Part shown: in pieces, positions 46,998-56,234 of the stretch
How the letters are laid out: each line of letters starts with the position of its first letter
Numbering within the stretch: position 1 is the stretch's first letter
NCBI RefSeq assembly: GCF_013394595.1
Contig: NZ_CP053348.1
Location: forward strand, 3,002,001 to 3,066,000
From: Winogradskyella forsetii
Lineage (GTDB): Bacteria; Bacteroidota; Bacteroidia; Flavobacteriales; Flavobacteriaceae
Length of the DNA: 64,000 bases
Reading direction: 5' to 3'
Notes under the pieces: generated by a model
The model's database searches: none
Seen by the model: only the letters and a program-made list of their open reading frames with translations
What the model was told of the DNA's origin: nothing
Made by a program: the position numbers and the translations under genes

Positions 46998-47519
46998 TTA
47001 TCCTTCTCTTTCGGATAATGTTTTAACGATACCTGCGATGGTTCCACCACTAGATTTAAGCGCAGAGATAACGTTTTTAGCTGGAGACTGTAACAATGCT
47101 ACAATGTCGCCAATAAGTTCTTCTCTCGACTTAATATCTACTAATGCATCTAGTAAATCGTCGCCAATGTAAATAGACTCCTCAATGAAAGCTCCTTTTA
47201 ATAAAGGCTTTTCAGATTTCTTGCGGAATTCTTTAATTACTTTGGCTGGTGCGTTTCCTGTTTCAGAATACATTACTGATGTATTACCTTTTAAAGTCGT
47301 TGGTAAGTCACCGAATTCTTTGTCCGATGCAGCCATTGCTTTCTCTAAAAGTGTATTCTTAACCACGGCTAACTTAATGTTAGACTTGAAACACGCTCTT
47401 CTTAAATTTGAAGTCGCTACTGCATCTAATCCAGAAATATCTGTTAAATAGATATTTGTATTATCTGCTAATTGAGCAGTCAACTCTTCAATTACTTGGG
47501 ATTTTTCTTCTCTTGTCAT
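46998..47519 (-). CDS. rplJ: Ribosomal protein L10 (uL10)
   Basis: A 173-residue stalk base protein. 'MTREEKSQVIEELTAQLADNTNIYLTDISGLDAVATSNLRRACFKSNIKLAVVKNTLLEKA' is the typical N-terminal rRNA-binding domain; the C-terminal helix for L12 dimers follows. It sits 19 bases after rplA. Confidence 0.97.
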   Translation of the reverse strand: MTREEKSQVIEELTAQLADNTNIYLTDISGLDAVATSNLRRACFKSNIKLAVVKNTLLEKAMAASDKEFGDLPTTLKGNTSVMYSETGNAPAKVIKEFRKKSEKPLLKGAFIEESIYIGDDLLDALVDIKSREELIGDIVALLQSPAKNVISALKSSGGTIAGIVKTLSEREG

Positions 47520-47538
47520 AATATTCTAAGTTTAACTA

Positions 47539-48228
47539 CTATCCTATTTTTGTGTCAATTGCTATACTTGGACTCATGGTGCTGGACATATAAATGCTCT
47601 TTACATAAACCCCTTTTGAAGCAGTTGGCTTTAACTTCATGATTGTAGATAATAATTCTTTTGCATTGCCCACAATCTTATCTTCACTAAATGAAGCTTT
47701 ACCTATTGGCGCATGTACAATTCCTGTTTTATCTACTTTAAAATCTATCTTACCAGCTTTTACTTCTGCAACTGCTTTAGCTACGTCCATAGTTACTGTT
47801 CCTGTCTTAGGGTTTGGCATAAGACCTCTTGGTCCTAATACTCTACCTAACGGTCCTAACTTACCCATGATGCTTGGCATAGTAACGATAACGTCAACGT
47901 CCGTCCAACCATCTTTAATTTTCTGTAAGTATTCATCTAACCCTACATAATCAGCGCCAGCTTCTTTAGCTTCTTCTTCTTTATCTGGAGTTACAAGTGC
48001 AAGAACCTTCATATCTTTACCTGTACCGTGTGGTAACGAAACTACACCACGAACCATTTGATTGGCTTTACGTGGATCTACACCTAATCTGATTGCTAAA
48101 TCGATAGAAGCATCAAACTTTGTATATGTAATCTCTTTTAGTAATGCTGAAGCTTCTTCTAAAGAGTAAATTTTATTATTATCTACCTTTGCTTGTGCCT
48201 CTTTTTTCTTCTTTGTTAATCTTGCCAT
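47539..48228 (-). CDS. rplA: Ribosomal protein L1 (uL1)
   Basis: A 229-residue L1 protein with the signature '[71 protein letters not shown]'. In other bacteria it also represses its own L11-L1 operon by binding the leader RNA. It starts 11 bases after rplK. Confidence 0.97.
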   Translation of the reverse strand: MARLTKKKKEAQAKVDNNKIYSLEEASALLKEITYTKFDASIDLAIRLGVDPRKANQMVRGVVSLPHGTGKDMKVLALVTPDKEEEAKEAGADYVGLDEYLQKIKDGWTDVDVIVTMPSIMGKLGPLGRVLGPRGLMPNPKTGTVTMDVAKAVAEVKAGKIDFKVDKTGIVHAPIGKASFSEDKIVGNAKELLSTIMKLKPTASKGVYVKSIYMSSTMSPSIAIDTKIG

Positions 48229-48239
48229 TTCTAAAAAAT

Positions 48240-48680
48240 TTAGTTTGGAGCTTCTCCTCCTTTAACAGTGATACCCATCGATCTTGCTGTACCGGCAACC
48301 ATTTTCATAGCTGATCCGATTTCAAAGGCATTTAAATCTACCATTTTGTCTTGAGCAATCGCTTTAACTTGATCCCAAGTTACTTTTGCTACTTTACGTC
48401 GGTTTGGTTCTCCTGATCCTTTCTTTACTTTGGCCGCTTCTAATAATTGTACTGCTGCTGGTGGAGTTTTGATTACAAAGTCAAATGATTTGTCTTTGAA
48501 AACCGAAATTACCACAGGTAATACTTTACCTGGTCTATCTTGTGTTCTCGCATTAAACTGCTTACAGAACTCCATGATATTTACTCCAGCGGCACCTAAA
48601 GCGGGTCCTACCGGTGGCGATGGATTCGCAGCACCTCCCCGAACTTGTAGCTTAACTACTTTGTCTATTTCTTTTGCCAT
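48240..48680 (-). CDS. rplK: Ribosomal protein L11 (uL11)
   Basis: A 146-residue protein binding the GTPase centre of 23S rRNA. '[36 protein letters not shown]' (about 11-46) and '[23 protein letters not shown]' are standard. It begins the L11-L1-L10-L12 run, 66 bases after nusG. Confidence 0.97.
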   Translation of the reverse strand: MAKEIDKVVKLQVRGGAANPSPPVGPALGAAGVNIMEFCKQFNARTQDRPGKVLPVVISVFKDKSFDFVIKTPPAAVQLLEAAKVKKGSGEPNRRKVAKVTWDQVKAIAQDKMVDLNAFEIGSAMKMVAGTARSMGITVKGGEAPN

Positions 48681-48746
48681 TTCTTAATGTTTATTACGAT
48701 TATCTATAATGGAAGCATAGATAAATCGCTCTTTATGTAACAATTA

Positions 48747-49292
48747 TTATACTTTTTCTACTTGCATATAACTTAACTCCAATGGTGTTTTTCTTCCGAA
48801 AATCTTAACCATTACCTCAAGCTTACGCTTTTCTTCATTAATTTTTTCGATGGTGCCATCAAAACCATTGAATGGTCCGTCGATAACTTTTACAGTTTCC
48901 CCTTTTGTAAATGGAATCGCTACGTTAGCATCAGCTTCAACAGACAATTCATCTACTTTTCCTAACATTCTGTTTACTTCAGATTGTCTTAAAGGTACAG
49001 GGTCACCACCTTTTGTTTCACCTAAGAAACCAATAACATTTGTAATTGATTTAATAATGTGAGGGATCTCACCACTTAAATTCGCTTGAACCATAATGTA
49101 ACCCGGAAAATAAACTTTCTCTTTGTTTATTTTCTTTCCGTTACGAATTTGGATTACTTTTTCTGTTGGCACTAAGACTTGATCAACAAAATCTTCTAAA
49201 CCTAATCTTGAAATCTCATTCTCAATATAGCTTTTGATTTTATTCTCTTGACCGCTTACCGCTCTAACAACATACCATTTTTTATCAGACAT
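48747..49292 (-). CDS. nusG: Transcription termination/antitermination factor NusG
   Basis: A 181-residue NusG with NGN domain ('KWYVVRAVSGQENKIKSYIENEI', 'FPGYIMVQANLSGEIPHIIKSITNVIGFLG') and C-terminal KOW domain ('FTKGETVKVIDGPFNGFDGTIEKINEEKRKLEVMVKIFGRKTPLELSYMQVEKV'). It binds RNA polymerase and couples transcription to translation or Rho. It starts 18 bases after secE. Confidence 0.97.
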   Translation of the reverse strand: MSDKKWYVVRAVSGQENKIKSYIENEISRLGLEDFVDQVLVPTEKVIQIRNGKKINKEKVYFPGYIMVQANLSGEIPHIIKSITNVIGFLGETKGGDPVPLRQSEVNRMLGKVDELSVEADANVAIPFTKGETVKVIDGPFNGFDGTIEKINEEKRKLEVMVKIFGRKTPLELSYMQVEKV

Positions 49293-49310
49293 CTTCTTCT
49301 TGTATAATTG

Positions 49311-49505
49311 TTAGTGAATCATTTCAAAATAAGCCTTAACCGCTCTACTAAAAACAGTATCAACTCCCCAAATGGCCAATGAAAATATAATTGAAAACAC
49401 AGCAACAATAACTGTTAACTTTTGAGCTTCTGGCCAAGGTGTCCAAGACACGTTATTCTTTAACTCTTCAAACGATTCCTTTATATATGTGATTAATCCT
49501 GCCAT
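49311..49505 (-). CDS. secE: Preprotein translocase subunit SecE
   Basis: A 64-residue single-helix SecE: the amphipathic 'YIKESFEELKNNVSWTPWPEAQKLTVIVAVFSIIFSLAIWGVDTVFSRAVKAYF' has the conserved 'SW.PW.E' turn before the transmembrane helix. It stabilises SecY. It lies between tRNA-Trp and nusG, the usual position. Confidence 0.95.
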   Translation of the reverse strand: MAGLITYIKESFEELKNNVSWTPWPEAQKLTVIVAVFSIIFSLAIWGVDTVFSRAVKAYFEMIH

Positions 49506-49551
49506 TTGATTCTTTATTATTAAAGCTTAAATGAAGCTTATTTTTATTTAG

Positions 49552-49624
49552 CACGGGTTGAGAGACTCGAACTCACGACACCTGGTTTTGGAGACCAGTG
49601 CTCTACCAACTGAGCTAAACCCGT
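49552..49624 (-). tRNA. tRNA-Trp (CCA)
   Basis: 73 bases, read leftwards. The acceptor stem ACGGGTT/AACCCGT closes, the anticodon loop ctCCAaa decodes UGG, and the T-arm 'gagttcgagtctc' is normal. It lies between tuf and secE. Confidence 0.95.
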
Positions 49625-49743
49625 AGAAAAGCTATAATTTCTTAATTAAAACTATGGCTTTAAATATTATAATTTACTAGTTTTTATAGCGCTCAGTTCT
49701 GAGCCCTGCCTACTGCAGGCAGGTAAACCCGTAAACAATAATC

Positions 49744-49771
49744 AAGGCGTCCCGAAATATCGAGACACCTT
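49744..49771 (-). terminator. Candidate terminator after tuf
   Basis: aaggcgtcccga (49744-49755) pairs with tcgagacacctt (49760-49771), with two mismatched or wobble pairs; leftward it is followed by a short T-rich stretch (tgattatt). An upstream cctgcctactgcaggcagg palindrome (about 49705-49723) is a dispersed repeat. Confidence 0.5.
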
Positions 49772-49795
49772 AATTATTTATTTAACTATTTTGAT

Positions 49796-50983
49796 TTAGT
49801 CTAAAATCTCAGTAACCTGACCAGCACCAACTGTTCTACCACCTTCACGGATAGCGAAACGTAAACCTACGTTCATTGCAATTGGTTGTATCAACTCAAC
49901 TGTAATTGTTAAGTTATCTCCAGGCATTACCATCTCTACTCCATCAGGTAATTGGATATTTCCAGTTACGTCAGTTGTACGTACGTAGAACTGAGGACGG
50001 TAGTTATTATGAAATGGAGTATGACGTCCACCTTCTTCTTTTTTCAGAACGTAAACCTCAGCTTTAAACTTAGCGTGTGGTGTAACAGAACCTGGCTTAG
50101 TAATTACCATACCTCTAGAGATTTGAGACTTCTCAATACCTCTTAATAAGATACCAGCGTTATCACCAGCTTCACCTCTATCTAATATTTGACGGAACAT
50201 CTCGATACCAGTAATAGTAGATGTTAATTTCTCAGCACCCATACCGATAATCTCAACTGGATCACCTGTGTTAGCTACACCAGTTTCAATACGACCAGTT
50301 GCAACAGTTCCACGACCTGTAATTGAGAATACATCTTCAATAGGCATTAAGAAAGGCTTATCCATATCACGAACAGGCTCTTCAATCCAAGCATCAACTT
50401 CCTTCATCAATTCCATTACAGTATCAACCCACTTTTGTTCACCGTTAAGTGCACCTAAAGCAGAACCTGCTACTACAGGACCATTGTCACCATCATATTC
50501 GTAGAATGATAACAAATCTCTGATTTCCATTTCAACCAATTCTAGTAATTCTTCGTCATCAACCATATCCACTTTATTCATGAATACAACCATACGAGGA
50601 ATACCTACCTGACGACCAAGTAAGATATGCTCACGAGTTTGTGGCATAGGACCATCTGTTGCAGCAACAACCAAGATAGCACCATCCATTTGAGCAGCAC
50701 CTGTAACCATGTTCTTTACGTAATCCGCGTGACCTGGACAGTCAACGTGAGCATAATGACGATTTGCAGTTGCATATTCTACGTGAGAAGTATTAATTGT
50801 TATACCTCTTTCTTTTTCTTCTGGTGCATTATCAATTTGATCAAATGATCTTGCTTCAGATAAACCTGCATCAGCTAATACTTTAGTAATAGCAGCAGTT
50901 AAAGTTGTTTTACCGTGATCTACGTGTCCAATAGTACCAATATTTAAGTGTGGTTTTGAACGATCGAAAGTTGCCTTTGCCAT
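49796..50983 (-). CDS. tuf: Elongation factor Tu
   Basis: A 395-residue EF-Tu delivering aminoacyl-tRNA to the ribosome. The GTP-binding motifs 'GHVDHGKT', 'DCPGHADYV' and 'NKVDMVDD' and the 'RERGIT'-type switch I ('[14 protein letters not shown]') are present, and domains II and III are complete to '[15 protein letters not shown]'. It is flanked by tRNA genes, the classic tRNA-tuf arrangement; no fusA lies beside it in this window. Confidence 0.98.
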   Translation of the reverse strand: MAKATFDRSKPHLNIGTIGHVDHGKTTLTAAITKVLADAGLSEARSFDQIDNAPEEKERGITINTSHVEYATANRHYAHVDCPGHADYVKNMVTGAAQMDGAILVVAATDGPMPQTREHILLGRQVGIPRMVVFMNKVDMVDDEELLELVEMEIRDLLSFYEYDGDNGPVVAGSALGALNGEQKWVDTVMELMKEVDAWIEEPVRDMDKPFLMPIEDVFSITGRGTVATGRIETGVANTGDPVEIIGMGAEKLTSTITGIEMFRQILDRGEAGDNAGILLRGIEKSQISRGMVITKPGSVTPHAKFKAEVYVLKKEEGGRHTPFHNNYRPQFYVRTTDVTGNIQLPDGVEMVMPGDNLTITVELIQPIAMNVGLRFAIREGGRTVGAGQVTEILD

Positions 50984-51053
50984 GTTTAATTTATTTTAAT
51001 CTTATTTAATAATTAGTGTTCAATTGTTATTTTTTTTCTGATCTCAGAAAAAG

Positions 51054-51125
51054 AGCCAATGACGAGATTTGAACTCGTGACCTCTTCCTTACCAAGGAAA
51101 CGCTCTACCCCTGAGCTACACCGGC
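51054..51125 (-). tRNA. tRNA-Thr (GGT)
   Basis: 72 bases, leftward, 70 bases upstream of tuf. Acceptor stem GCCGGTG/CATTGGC with two G-U pairs, anticodon loop ttGGTaa, T-arm 'cgagttcaaatctcg'. Confidence 0.95.
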
Positions 51126-51159
51126 GTAAAGTGTTTAAGTCCTCATCGCGAAGAATGAG

Positions 51160-51179
51160 ATTCCTGCCTTCGCAGGAAT
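51160..51179. repeat. Dispersed palindrome attcctgcc/gcaggaat, copy 2
   Basis: Identical to 38209-38228, placed between tRNA-Thr(GGT) and the tRNA-Gly fragment. Confidence 0.75.
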
Positions 51180-51183
51180 TTTA

Positions 51184-51225
51184 GAGCGAGAGACCGGGTT
51201 TACTTCAACAACGCTCAGCATAAAC
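51184..51225 (-). repeat. 3'-end fragment of tRNA-Gly fused to a dispersed repeat
   Basis: gagcgagagaccgggtt (51184-51200) repeats the 3' end of the intact tRNA-Gly (same 17 bases at 51250-51266). It breaks off in the T-loop, and from there runs 'tacttcaacaacgctcagca', then 'taaacttctc'. The same join to a related sequence occurs in the tRNA-Thr fragment at 51826. Confidence 0.85.
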
Positions 51226-51250
51226 TTCTCTCACGTTCTTCGCTCTTTTG

Positions 51251-51323
51251 AGCGAGAGACCGGGTTCGAACCGGCGACATTCAGCTTGGAAGGCTGACGC
51301 TCTACCAACTGAGCTACTCTCGC
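51251..51323 (-). tRNA. tRNA-Gly (TCC)
   Basis: 73 bases, leftward. Acceptor stem GCGAGAG/CTCTCGC, anticodon stem TCAGC/GCTGA with loop ctTCCaa, T-arm 'ccggttcgaacccgg'. Confidence 0.94.
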
Positions 51324-51518
51324 ATTTTATCAAAATTTTTACATTTTGAAAGGTTTCAATATTTCAAATTTTCATGTTTTAATTGGATTACTCTATCGAG
51401 CTAAATCCTCTATCCAATAAAAATTTCAGTTTAAAAGCATTTCAGCTTTTATCCAAATTTTATTCTTAAGAAGGATTACATCGCTCTGCTCAGTGATCCT
51501 GGATTGGTGACCCAATCC

Positions 51519-51582
51519 AAAGAATTTTTTAACGCAGTTTTACAAAAGCGAGCTTTTGACAACTTCTTATAAAAAATTCTTT
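51519..51582. repeat. 12-bp inverted repeat with nested hairpin
   Basis: aaagaatttttt (51519-51530) and aaaaaattcttt (51571-51582) are exact complements, enclosing caaaagc/gcttttg; ggattgg/ccaatcc precedes at 51501-51518. The structure abuts the tRNA-Tyr fragment on its right. Confidence 0.7.
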
Positions 51583-51623
51583 GTGGGGAGAGCAGTCCCG
51601 AAGCGTCAGGAGAACCTGCGAAG
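51582..51623 (-). repeat. Interrupted 3'-end fragment of tRNA-Tyr
   Basis: tgtggggagagcag (51582-51595) and gaacctgcgaag (51612-51623) copy two parts of the 3' end of the intact tRNA-Tyr, but its T-loop bases between them are replaced by 16 bases (tcccgaagcgtcagga). The rest of the tRNA is absent, so it is not functional. Confidence 0.8.
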
Positions 51624-51651
51624 ATCCTCTTTCAGCAATAAGCTCAATTTG

Positions 51652-51733
51652 TGGGGAGAGCAGGATTCGAACCTGCGAAGGTGAAACCAACAGATTTACA
51701 GTCTGTCCTCGTTGGCCGCTTGAGTATCTCCCC
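51652..51733 (-). tRNA. tRNA-Tyr (GTA)
   Basis: 82 bases with a long variable arm, leftward. Acceptor stem GGGGAGA/TCTCCCC, anticodon loop ctGTAaa, T-arm 'caggttcgaatcctg'. Confidence 0.95.
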
Positions 51734-51825
51734 AAATAGTTTTTAAAATTCTAAAATTCCAAAAACAATAATTTCAATTAACGCTCTCAAGTTTATAAAT
51801 CTGAGACCCTTCTTTAGAAGGAATT

Positions 51826-51872
51826 TAGAGTCGATGGAGGGACTTACTTCGGCTATGCTCAGCATAGACTTC
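51826..51872 (-). repeat. 3'-end fragment of tRNA-Thr fused to a dispersed repeat
   Basis: tagagtcgatggagggact (51826-51844) matches, with one change, the 3' end of the intact tRNA-Thr(TGT) at 51942-51960, then breaks in the T-loop into 'tacttcggctatgctcagca' and 'tagacttctc', a relative of the sequence attached to the tRNA-Gly fragment. Confidence 0.85.
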
Positions 51873-51943
51873 TCACCCCATTTAATTTTAAAAGCCTTAA
51901 TTCAGACCTTAAAATTATTACCTCCTCAATATTTCAATTTAAG

Positions 51944-52017
51944 AGCCGATGGAGGGACTCGAACCCACGACCTGCTGATTACAAATCAGCTGCTCTAGCC
52001 AGCTGAGCTACATCGGC
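51944..52017 (-). tRNA. tRNA-Thr (TGT)
   Basis: 74 bases, leftward, first of the tRNA-tuf cluster. Acceptor stem GCCGATG/CATCGGC, anticodon loop ttTGTaa, T-arm 'gtgggttcgagtccctc'. Confidence 0.95.
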
Positions 52018-52131
52018 TTTTTCTTACTCTTTTACTGTCGAAAATCGGCTTAAAAAAAGTCCGCTATTTCTAACGGACTGCAAATGTAATGTTTTATTTA
52101 TTTAATCAAAACATTTTTTTAAAAATTTTAT

Positions 52132-52434
52132 TTAACTATGTGCTCTTAATTTTTCTTTTCGCTTTTTAATCTGTCTTCCCAAAGAGGCAATAGCCGCATC
52201 AGCACCTTCTTCAAATGTTTTACATTGCTTCTTTACAACAAAACTATCTCCTGGCACATTTAATTTAACTTCAAATATTTTATTTTCCTTATCACTTGTT
52301 TTCTGAACTTTTAAATATACATCGGATTGAATTATTTTATCATAAAACATATCCAATTTATCCATACGCTTCTGAATAAAATTTATCAACTTACTATCTG
52401 CTGTAAAATTTACGGATTGAGTGTTTACTTTCAT
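52132..52434 (-). CDS. hpf: Ribosome hibernation-promoting factor (short HPF/YfiA type)
   Basis: A 100-residue HPF/RaiA-type protein with a beta-alpha-beta-beta-beta-alpha pattern: 'VNTQSVNFTADSKLINFIQKRMDKLDMFYDKIIQSDVYLKV', 'IFEVKLNVPGDSFVVKKQCKTFEEGADAAIASLGRQIKKRKEKLRAHS'. It binds the 30S decoding centre of idle ribosomes. It lacks the C-terminal dimerisation domain of long HPF. It precedes the tRNA-tuf cluster, as in many Flavobacteriia. Confidence 0.9.
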   Translation of the reverse strand: MKVNTQSVNFTADSKLINFIQKRMDKLDMFYDKIIQSDVYLKVQKTSDKENKIFEVKLNVPGDSFVVKKQCKTFEEGADAAIASLGRQIKKRKEKLRAHS

Positions 52435-52634
52435 GTGATTATATTTAATGGTTTATAATTGGTCTTATGCAACCTTCACAATGACATTTCCTAATTATTG
52501 AAATGTTATGTTATGAATGTTTCATATACTATTAGTTTAAGTTAGACATGTGTGTTAATTTTTTTCAACACAGACTTATAAATATTAAACCAACGCTTTC
52601 GGACTTCGTATTGATATTACTATAGCGAAGTGAG

Positions 52635-53525
52635 CTAGGGTTGGTTTCTTGGATGTGCTTTAGCGTGTACCTTTTTTAACTCGGTTATACTGTTATGTGT
52701 ATACACTTGGGTTGCCGCTAAACTTGTATGTCCAAGAAGTTCTTTTACTGTATTCAAATCCGCACCTTGGTTTAACAAGTGCGTTGCAAACGAATGCCTT
52801 AATACATGAGGGCTGCATTTTGCCTTCGTAGATGCTTGACTAAAATACTTATTTATTATTCTGTAAACAAGCTTTTCGTAAACTTTAAGACCTTTTTTTG
52901 TTAAAAATAATATCTCCCTGTCTTCAATTATAGGTAAATTCTTTCGATAATTTAAATAGCAGTTTAGGGACTTGGATAACGAATCTATTAAGGGAATATA
53001 TCTTTCCTTATTTCTTTTACCTAATACCTTTATTTGGTTATTTCCTTTATCTATATCTACTAGCCTCAAATTTACGAGTTCAATACGTCTAATTCCTGTG
53101 GCATAAAACAATTCAATAATGAAATGATTTCTAGCACTTTCAAAATCATTGACTTCGATAGCGTCTTCCAAAACGGTTTTCAATTCTTGTTCCGAAAAAG
53201 GCAGTTGCACCTTTTTACCTACTTTTAATGCCTTGTGTTGTTTTAAGGGATTAACCCGAACATCTTCGGTTTTGAGTAAAAATTTATAGTAGGTGTTTAA
53301 TGAAGAAACTTTTCTATTTATAGTTCGATTGGAAATATCGCTATCTACCAATTCTACAATCCATTGTCTGATTTCAGAATAGCCAACTTCTCCTAAATCT
53401 TGAGAATCGTGATTTAGATTTAGAAAGTTTTGAAAATTTTCGATATCACGAGTGTAAGCTAAAACAGTATGTTTGGAATACGTCTTCTCCAATAATAAAT
53501 ACTCTGAAAAGGCTTTAAGACTCAT
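52635..53525 (-). CDS. xerC: Tyrosine recombinase, XerC-type
   Basis: 296 residues starting at ATG 53525 (MSLKAFSEYLLLEKTYSKHTV); an upstream ATG at 53558 would add 11 atypical residues. The N-terminal SAM-like core-binding domain is followed by the catalytic domain with Arg in 'ATGIRRIELV', 'HVLRHSFATHLL', the second His in 'LGHTSLAATQVY' and the nucleophile Tyr in 'QVYTHNS'. The size and the hpf/tuf neighbourhood fit the chromosomal XerC of Flavobacteriia that resolves dimers at dif, rather than a phage integrase. Confidence 0.88.
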   Translation of the reverse strand: MSLKAFSEYLLLEKTYSKHTVLAYTRDIENFQNFLNLNHDSQDLGEVGYSEIRQWIVELVDSDISNRTINRKVSSLNTYYKFLLKTEDVRVNPLKQHKALKVGKKVQLPFSEQELKTVLEDAIEVNDFESARNHFIIELFYATGIRRIELVNLRLVDIDKGNNQIKVLGKRNKERYIPLIDSLSKSLNCYLNYRKNLPIIEDREILFLTKKGLKVYEKLVYRIINKYFSQASTKAKCSPHVLRHSFATHLLNQGADLNTVKELLGHTSLAATQVYTHNSITELKKVHAKAHPRNQP

Positions 53526-53668
53526 TCGATTTGTTTGGTGGACCACAATCCGAAACATGTATTAGAAAATTTATTCCAGCTAGAAACTTCATAACAATGT
53601 TCCAATACATAATTCGGACTTAAATATAACTATAAGCTAGGATTAATATTGAATTTTGAACAAAAAAA

Positions 53669-53690
53669 AATCCCACTCAATGGCAGGATT
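53669..53690 (-). terminator. Terminator of the acyl-CoA dehydrogenase gene
   Basis: Leftward, aatcctgc pairs with gtgggatt (8 bp including G-U pairs), followed by a run of nine T (plus-strand A at 53662-53670). Confidence 0.7.
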
Positions 53691-53715
53691 TTGGATAACT
53701 ATATTTTAAAATAAA

Positions 53716-54882
53716 CTATGTAGCCGGCTTGTAATCCTTTTCATCAATTACCATTTTAGCAATGATTTCCTTGAGGATTTCAGAAGTACCACCACCAATT
53801 GGCCCTAATCGACTATCTCTTGACATACGCGCCAATGGATATTCTTCCATATAACCATAACCTCCTAAAAACTGAAGACATTGGTAAATAACATCATCTG
53901 CCATTTTTGTAGATTGTAGTTTAGACATGGTCGCTTCTTTCACAACATAATCTCCCATATCCAATCGTTTTGCTACATAATAATTGAATTGCTTACAAAT
54001 TTCCATTTGTGTTTCGCAATCCGCATAAGTATGCCTTAAGGCTTGAAATTTATCGATGGTTCTTCCGAAAGCTGTTCTTTCAGACATATATTGTTTGGCA
54101 TATTCTAAAGCATATTCCGCTCTTGCATGGGCATTCACGCCCATGATCAACCTTTCTAAAGAAAAATGTTGCATGATGTACGGAAAACCTTGACCTTCTT
54201 CTCCCATTAAGTTTGAAGCCGGAATGACCACATTGTCAAAAGCAATTTCTCCAGTATCCGAAGCTCTCCAACCTAACTTGTCTAATTTTGTGGCTGAAAT
54301 ACCTGGTGTATCCCTGTCCATTATAAAAATACTAATGCCCTTGTTTCCTAATTCAGGACTGGTCTTAGCCGCAACCACCAAATAATCACTATAAACACCA
54401 TTGGTTATAAAGGTTTTAGAACCATTGATTACGTAAGTATCCCCTTTTTTTACGGCCGTTGTTCGCATACCTGCCACGTCACTTCCTCCAAATGGCTCCG
54501 TAATACAAAGACAGCCTATGGCATCACCTAAAGCACTTGGTGTTAAATATTTTTCTTTTTGCTCATGATTACCTTCCTTGTTCAGATGCGTCATTGCTAA
54601 ATAAGCATGTGCCCACATTGCCGCCGCAAAGCCACCAGAATTGATGCGTTGCATTTCTTCAAGAAAAATTACAGTATAGAACAAATCCAAATCCAGCCCA
54701 CCATAAGCTTCGGGTGTTGCTAACCCAAAATAACCCATATCTCCAAATTTTTTCCAGATGAAACGTTCTATATGACCTGTTTCTTCCCATTTATCAATAT
54801 GTGGCACGACTTCTTTTTTTAAGAATTCCCTAAGGCTTTCCCTGAATAAATTGTGTTCTTCCGTAAAATATAAGTTAGACAT
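53716..54882 (-). CDS. Acyl-CoA dehydrogenase
   Basis: 388 residues when started at ATG 54882 (MSNLYFTEEHNLFRESL); an upstream ATG at 54942 would add 20 residues that do not fit the family. FAD-binding motifs 'CLCITEPFGGSDVAGMRTTAVKKGDTYVINGSKTFITNG' and 'RTAFGRTIDKFQALRHTYADCETQME' are present, and the catalytic Glu lies in 'GPIGGGTSEILKEIIAK'. It oxidises acyl-CoA with electrons passed to ETF. The chain-length range cannot be told; the sequence resembles the broad-range/long-chain group. Single-gene unit. Confidence 0.93.
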   Translation of the reverse strand: MSNLYFTEEHNLFRESLREFLKKEVVPHIDKWEETGHIERFIWKKFGDMGYFGLATPEAYGGLDLDLFYTVIFLEEMQRINSGGFAAAMWAHAYLAMTHLNKEGNHEQKEKYLTPSALGDAIGCLCITEPFGGSDVAGMRTTAVKKGDTYVINGSKTFITNGVYSDYLVVAAKTSPELGNKGISIFIMDRDTPGISATKLDKLGWRASDTGEIAFDNVVIPASNLMGEEGQGFPYIMQHFSLERLIMGVNAHARAEYALEYAKQYMSERTAFGRTIDKFQALRHTYADCETQMEICKQFNYYVAKRLDMGDYVVKEATMSKLQSTKMADDVIYQCLQFLGGYGYMEEYPLARMSRDSRLGPIGGGTSEILKEIIAKMVIDEKDYKPAT

Positions 54883-55059
54883 AAATTGTTGTTTGTTAAT
54901 AGAACTCATCTCGACTATTACTTTTCCCTGCAAAATTATCATTTTGCACTCTACTTTCGCTGATTTTTATAAACGTAGCGATGCTATGTTGAGAAAAACC
55001 ACCTTCATTACAGCACAAAAGCGAAACTTTTCGGTTGAAAACTAATAGTCAAGATAAGT

Positions 55060-55947
55060 TCATAAATGCAAATATAACTTAATTATCTCGAATTTCTTGA
55101 TGGGAAAATCTTCAACTTTTGTTAATTCTTCCAAGGATTTAAAGCCATCCCTTAGCGTTCGTTCTTCAATTATGTTATTCGCAACGTCATAACCGATGTA
55201 TTGAATAGTGACCAATTCATCTCTAGTAGCCGTATTGAGATTGAACCTGGTAATTGCTCTTGGTGTCTTAACAGTAAAGTCGTTTTGAATGCGCTCGATA
55301 ACTTCTGGCGACAACCCATAAACCTCGCTCAGTTGGATATCTGAGATAAATCCACCTTTATATTTATTTCGGTATGTGATGATACGTTCCGACAATTTTT
55401 CGCCTACACCATAGACTTTTCTCAGTTGACTTGCCGTGGCTTTATTTAAATCTATTTTCTGCTGATAGGTTTTAGGCTTTCTAGAGTTTGAATAGGAATT
55501 ACTGTAACCTTGAGATTTTGGTTTCGGATTCGTGACCCAATCTGGAAATTTGAAATAAGGCGAAATTGTAGCTAAAAATGAATCCGTGACTTTGGTTACC
55601 TTCTGAAAATCCTTGGCAGAATTCACCCATTGGTTAGTTGCCCTAAATTTATGAAGTCTATCAATTTCTTCATTGGTCATTCCTAAAGTGTACCCTTTAT
55701 AATCGGTAATATAATTTGGATTGAATGGATAGATTTTAGGTTTCTTATTTTCTATTTCAACCAAACGCAATGAGTCCAATTGGTTCCTAAAGGTTTCTAC
55801 TTCATCTTTATTTTCGGGAAAATCTTCTTTTGCACTGGCGAAGATTTTTGGAGCAAACCAATATACGCATTGTAGCAGCACAACTATTGCCAACAATAAA
55901 AAAATCCCATTCCGTTGTTTGTTAGAAAACTGGAAATAGGATTTCAT
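55060..55947 (-). CDS. Membrane-anchored helix-hairpin-helix (ComEA-like) protein
   Basis: A 295-residue protein with an N-terminal membrane helix (about 13-31) and three helix-hairpin-helix segments: 'TLGMTNEEIDRLHKFRATNQWVNSAKDFQKVTKV', 'IDLNKATASQLRKVYGVGEKLSERIITYRNKYKGGFISDIQLSEVYGLSPEVIERI' and 'FNLNTATRDELVTIQYIGYDVANNIIEERTLRDGFKSLEELTKVEDFP'. It resembles ComEA-type DNA-binding proteins but with extra HhH copies; DNA uptake or periplasmic DNA binding is possible, and no competence genes are nearby. Confidence 0.82.
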   Translation of the reverse strand: MKSYFQFSNKQRNGIFLLLAIVVLLQCVYWFAPKIFASAKEDFPENKDEVETFRNQLDSLRLVEIENKKPKIYPFNPNYITDYKGYTLGMTNEEIDRLHKFRATNQWVNSAKDFQKVTKVTDSFLATISPYFKFPDWVTNPKPKSQGYSNSYSNSRKPKTYQQKIDLNKATASQLRKVYGVGEKLSERIITYRNKYKGGFISDIQLSEVYGLSPEVIERIQNDFTVKTPRAITRFNLNTATRDELVTIQYIGYDVANNIIEERTLRDGFKSLEELTKVEDFPIKKFEIIKLYLHL

Positions 55948-56234
55948 ATATTTGATATTTATTTTTTAGAGTCGAGACCGCTGCGCTTATAGAATCAACA
56001 TACTAGACTCTTTGGTCCTTAACCGATAAAATAATTTTTTATTTTACATACACTCTTGGGCTGCAATTTCTAAAATTCAAAATCAACTTAAACACTGCTA
56101 CAAGTCGAATGTCTTAAATATTTTTTTAGGCTTTAATTTTTAGACCTTTCAGGTTTTCAAAACCTTAAAGCTATTATCCCTATTAAAATTGAGCATTCCA
56201 ATGAAAAAACACGTAATTGAAAATAGGTTTCTTT
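55948..56234. other. 287-bp intergenic region without features
   Basis: Between the HhH protein start and the symporter stop. AT-rich; contains a loose palindrome aggttttcaaaacct near 56151-56165 that may help end the symporter transcript, nothing else. Confidence 0.45.

Noticed and set aside
52635..53525. Tyrosine recombinase as sign of an integrated mobile element
   Set aside because: Its size, sequence and place next to hpf and the tRNA-tuf cluster fit the housekeeping XerC; no other mobile genes or att repeats flank it.
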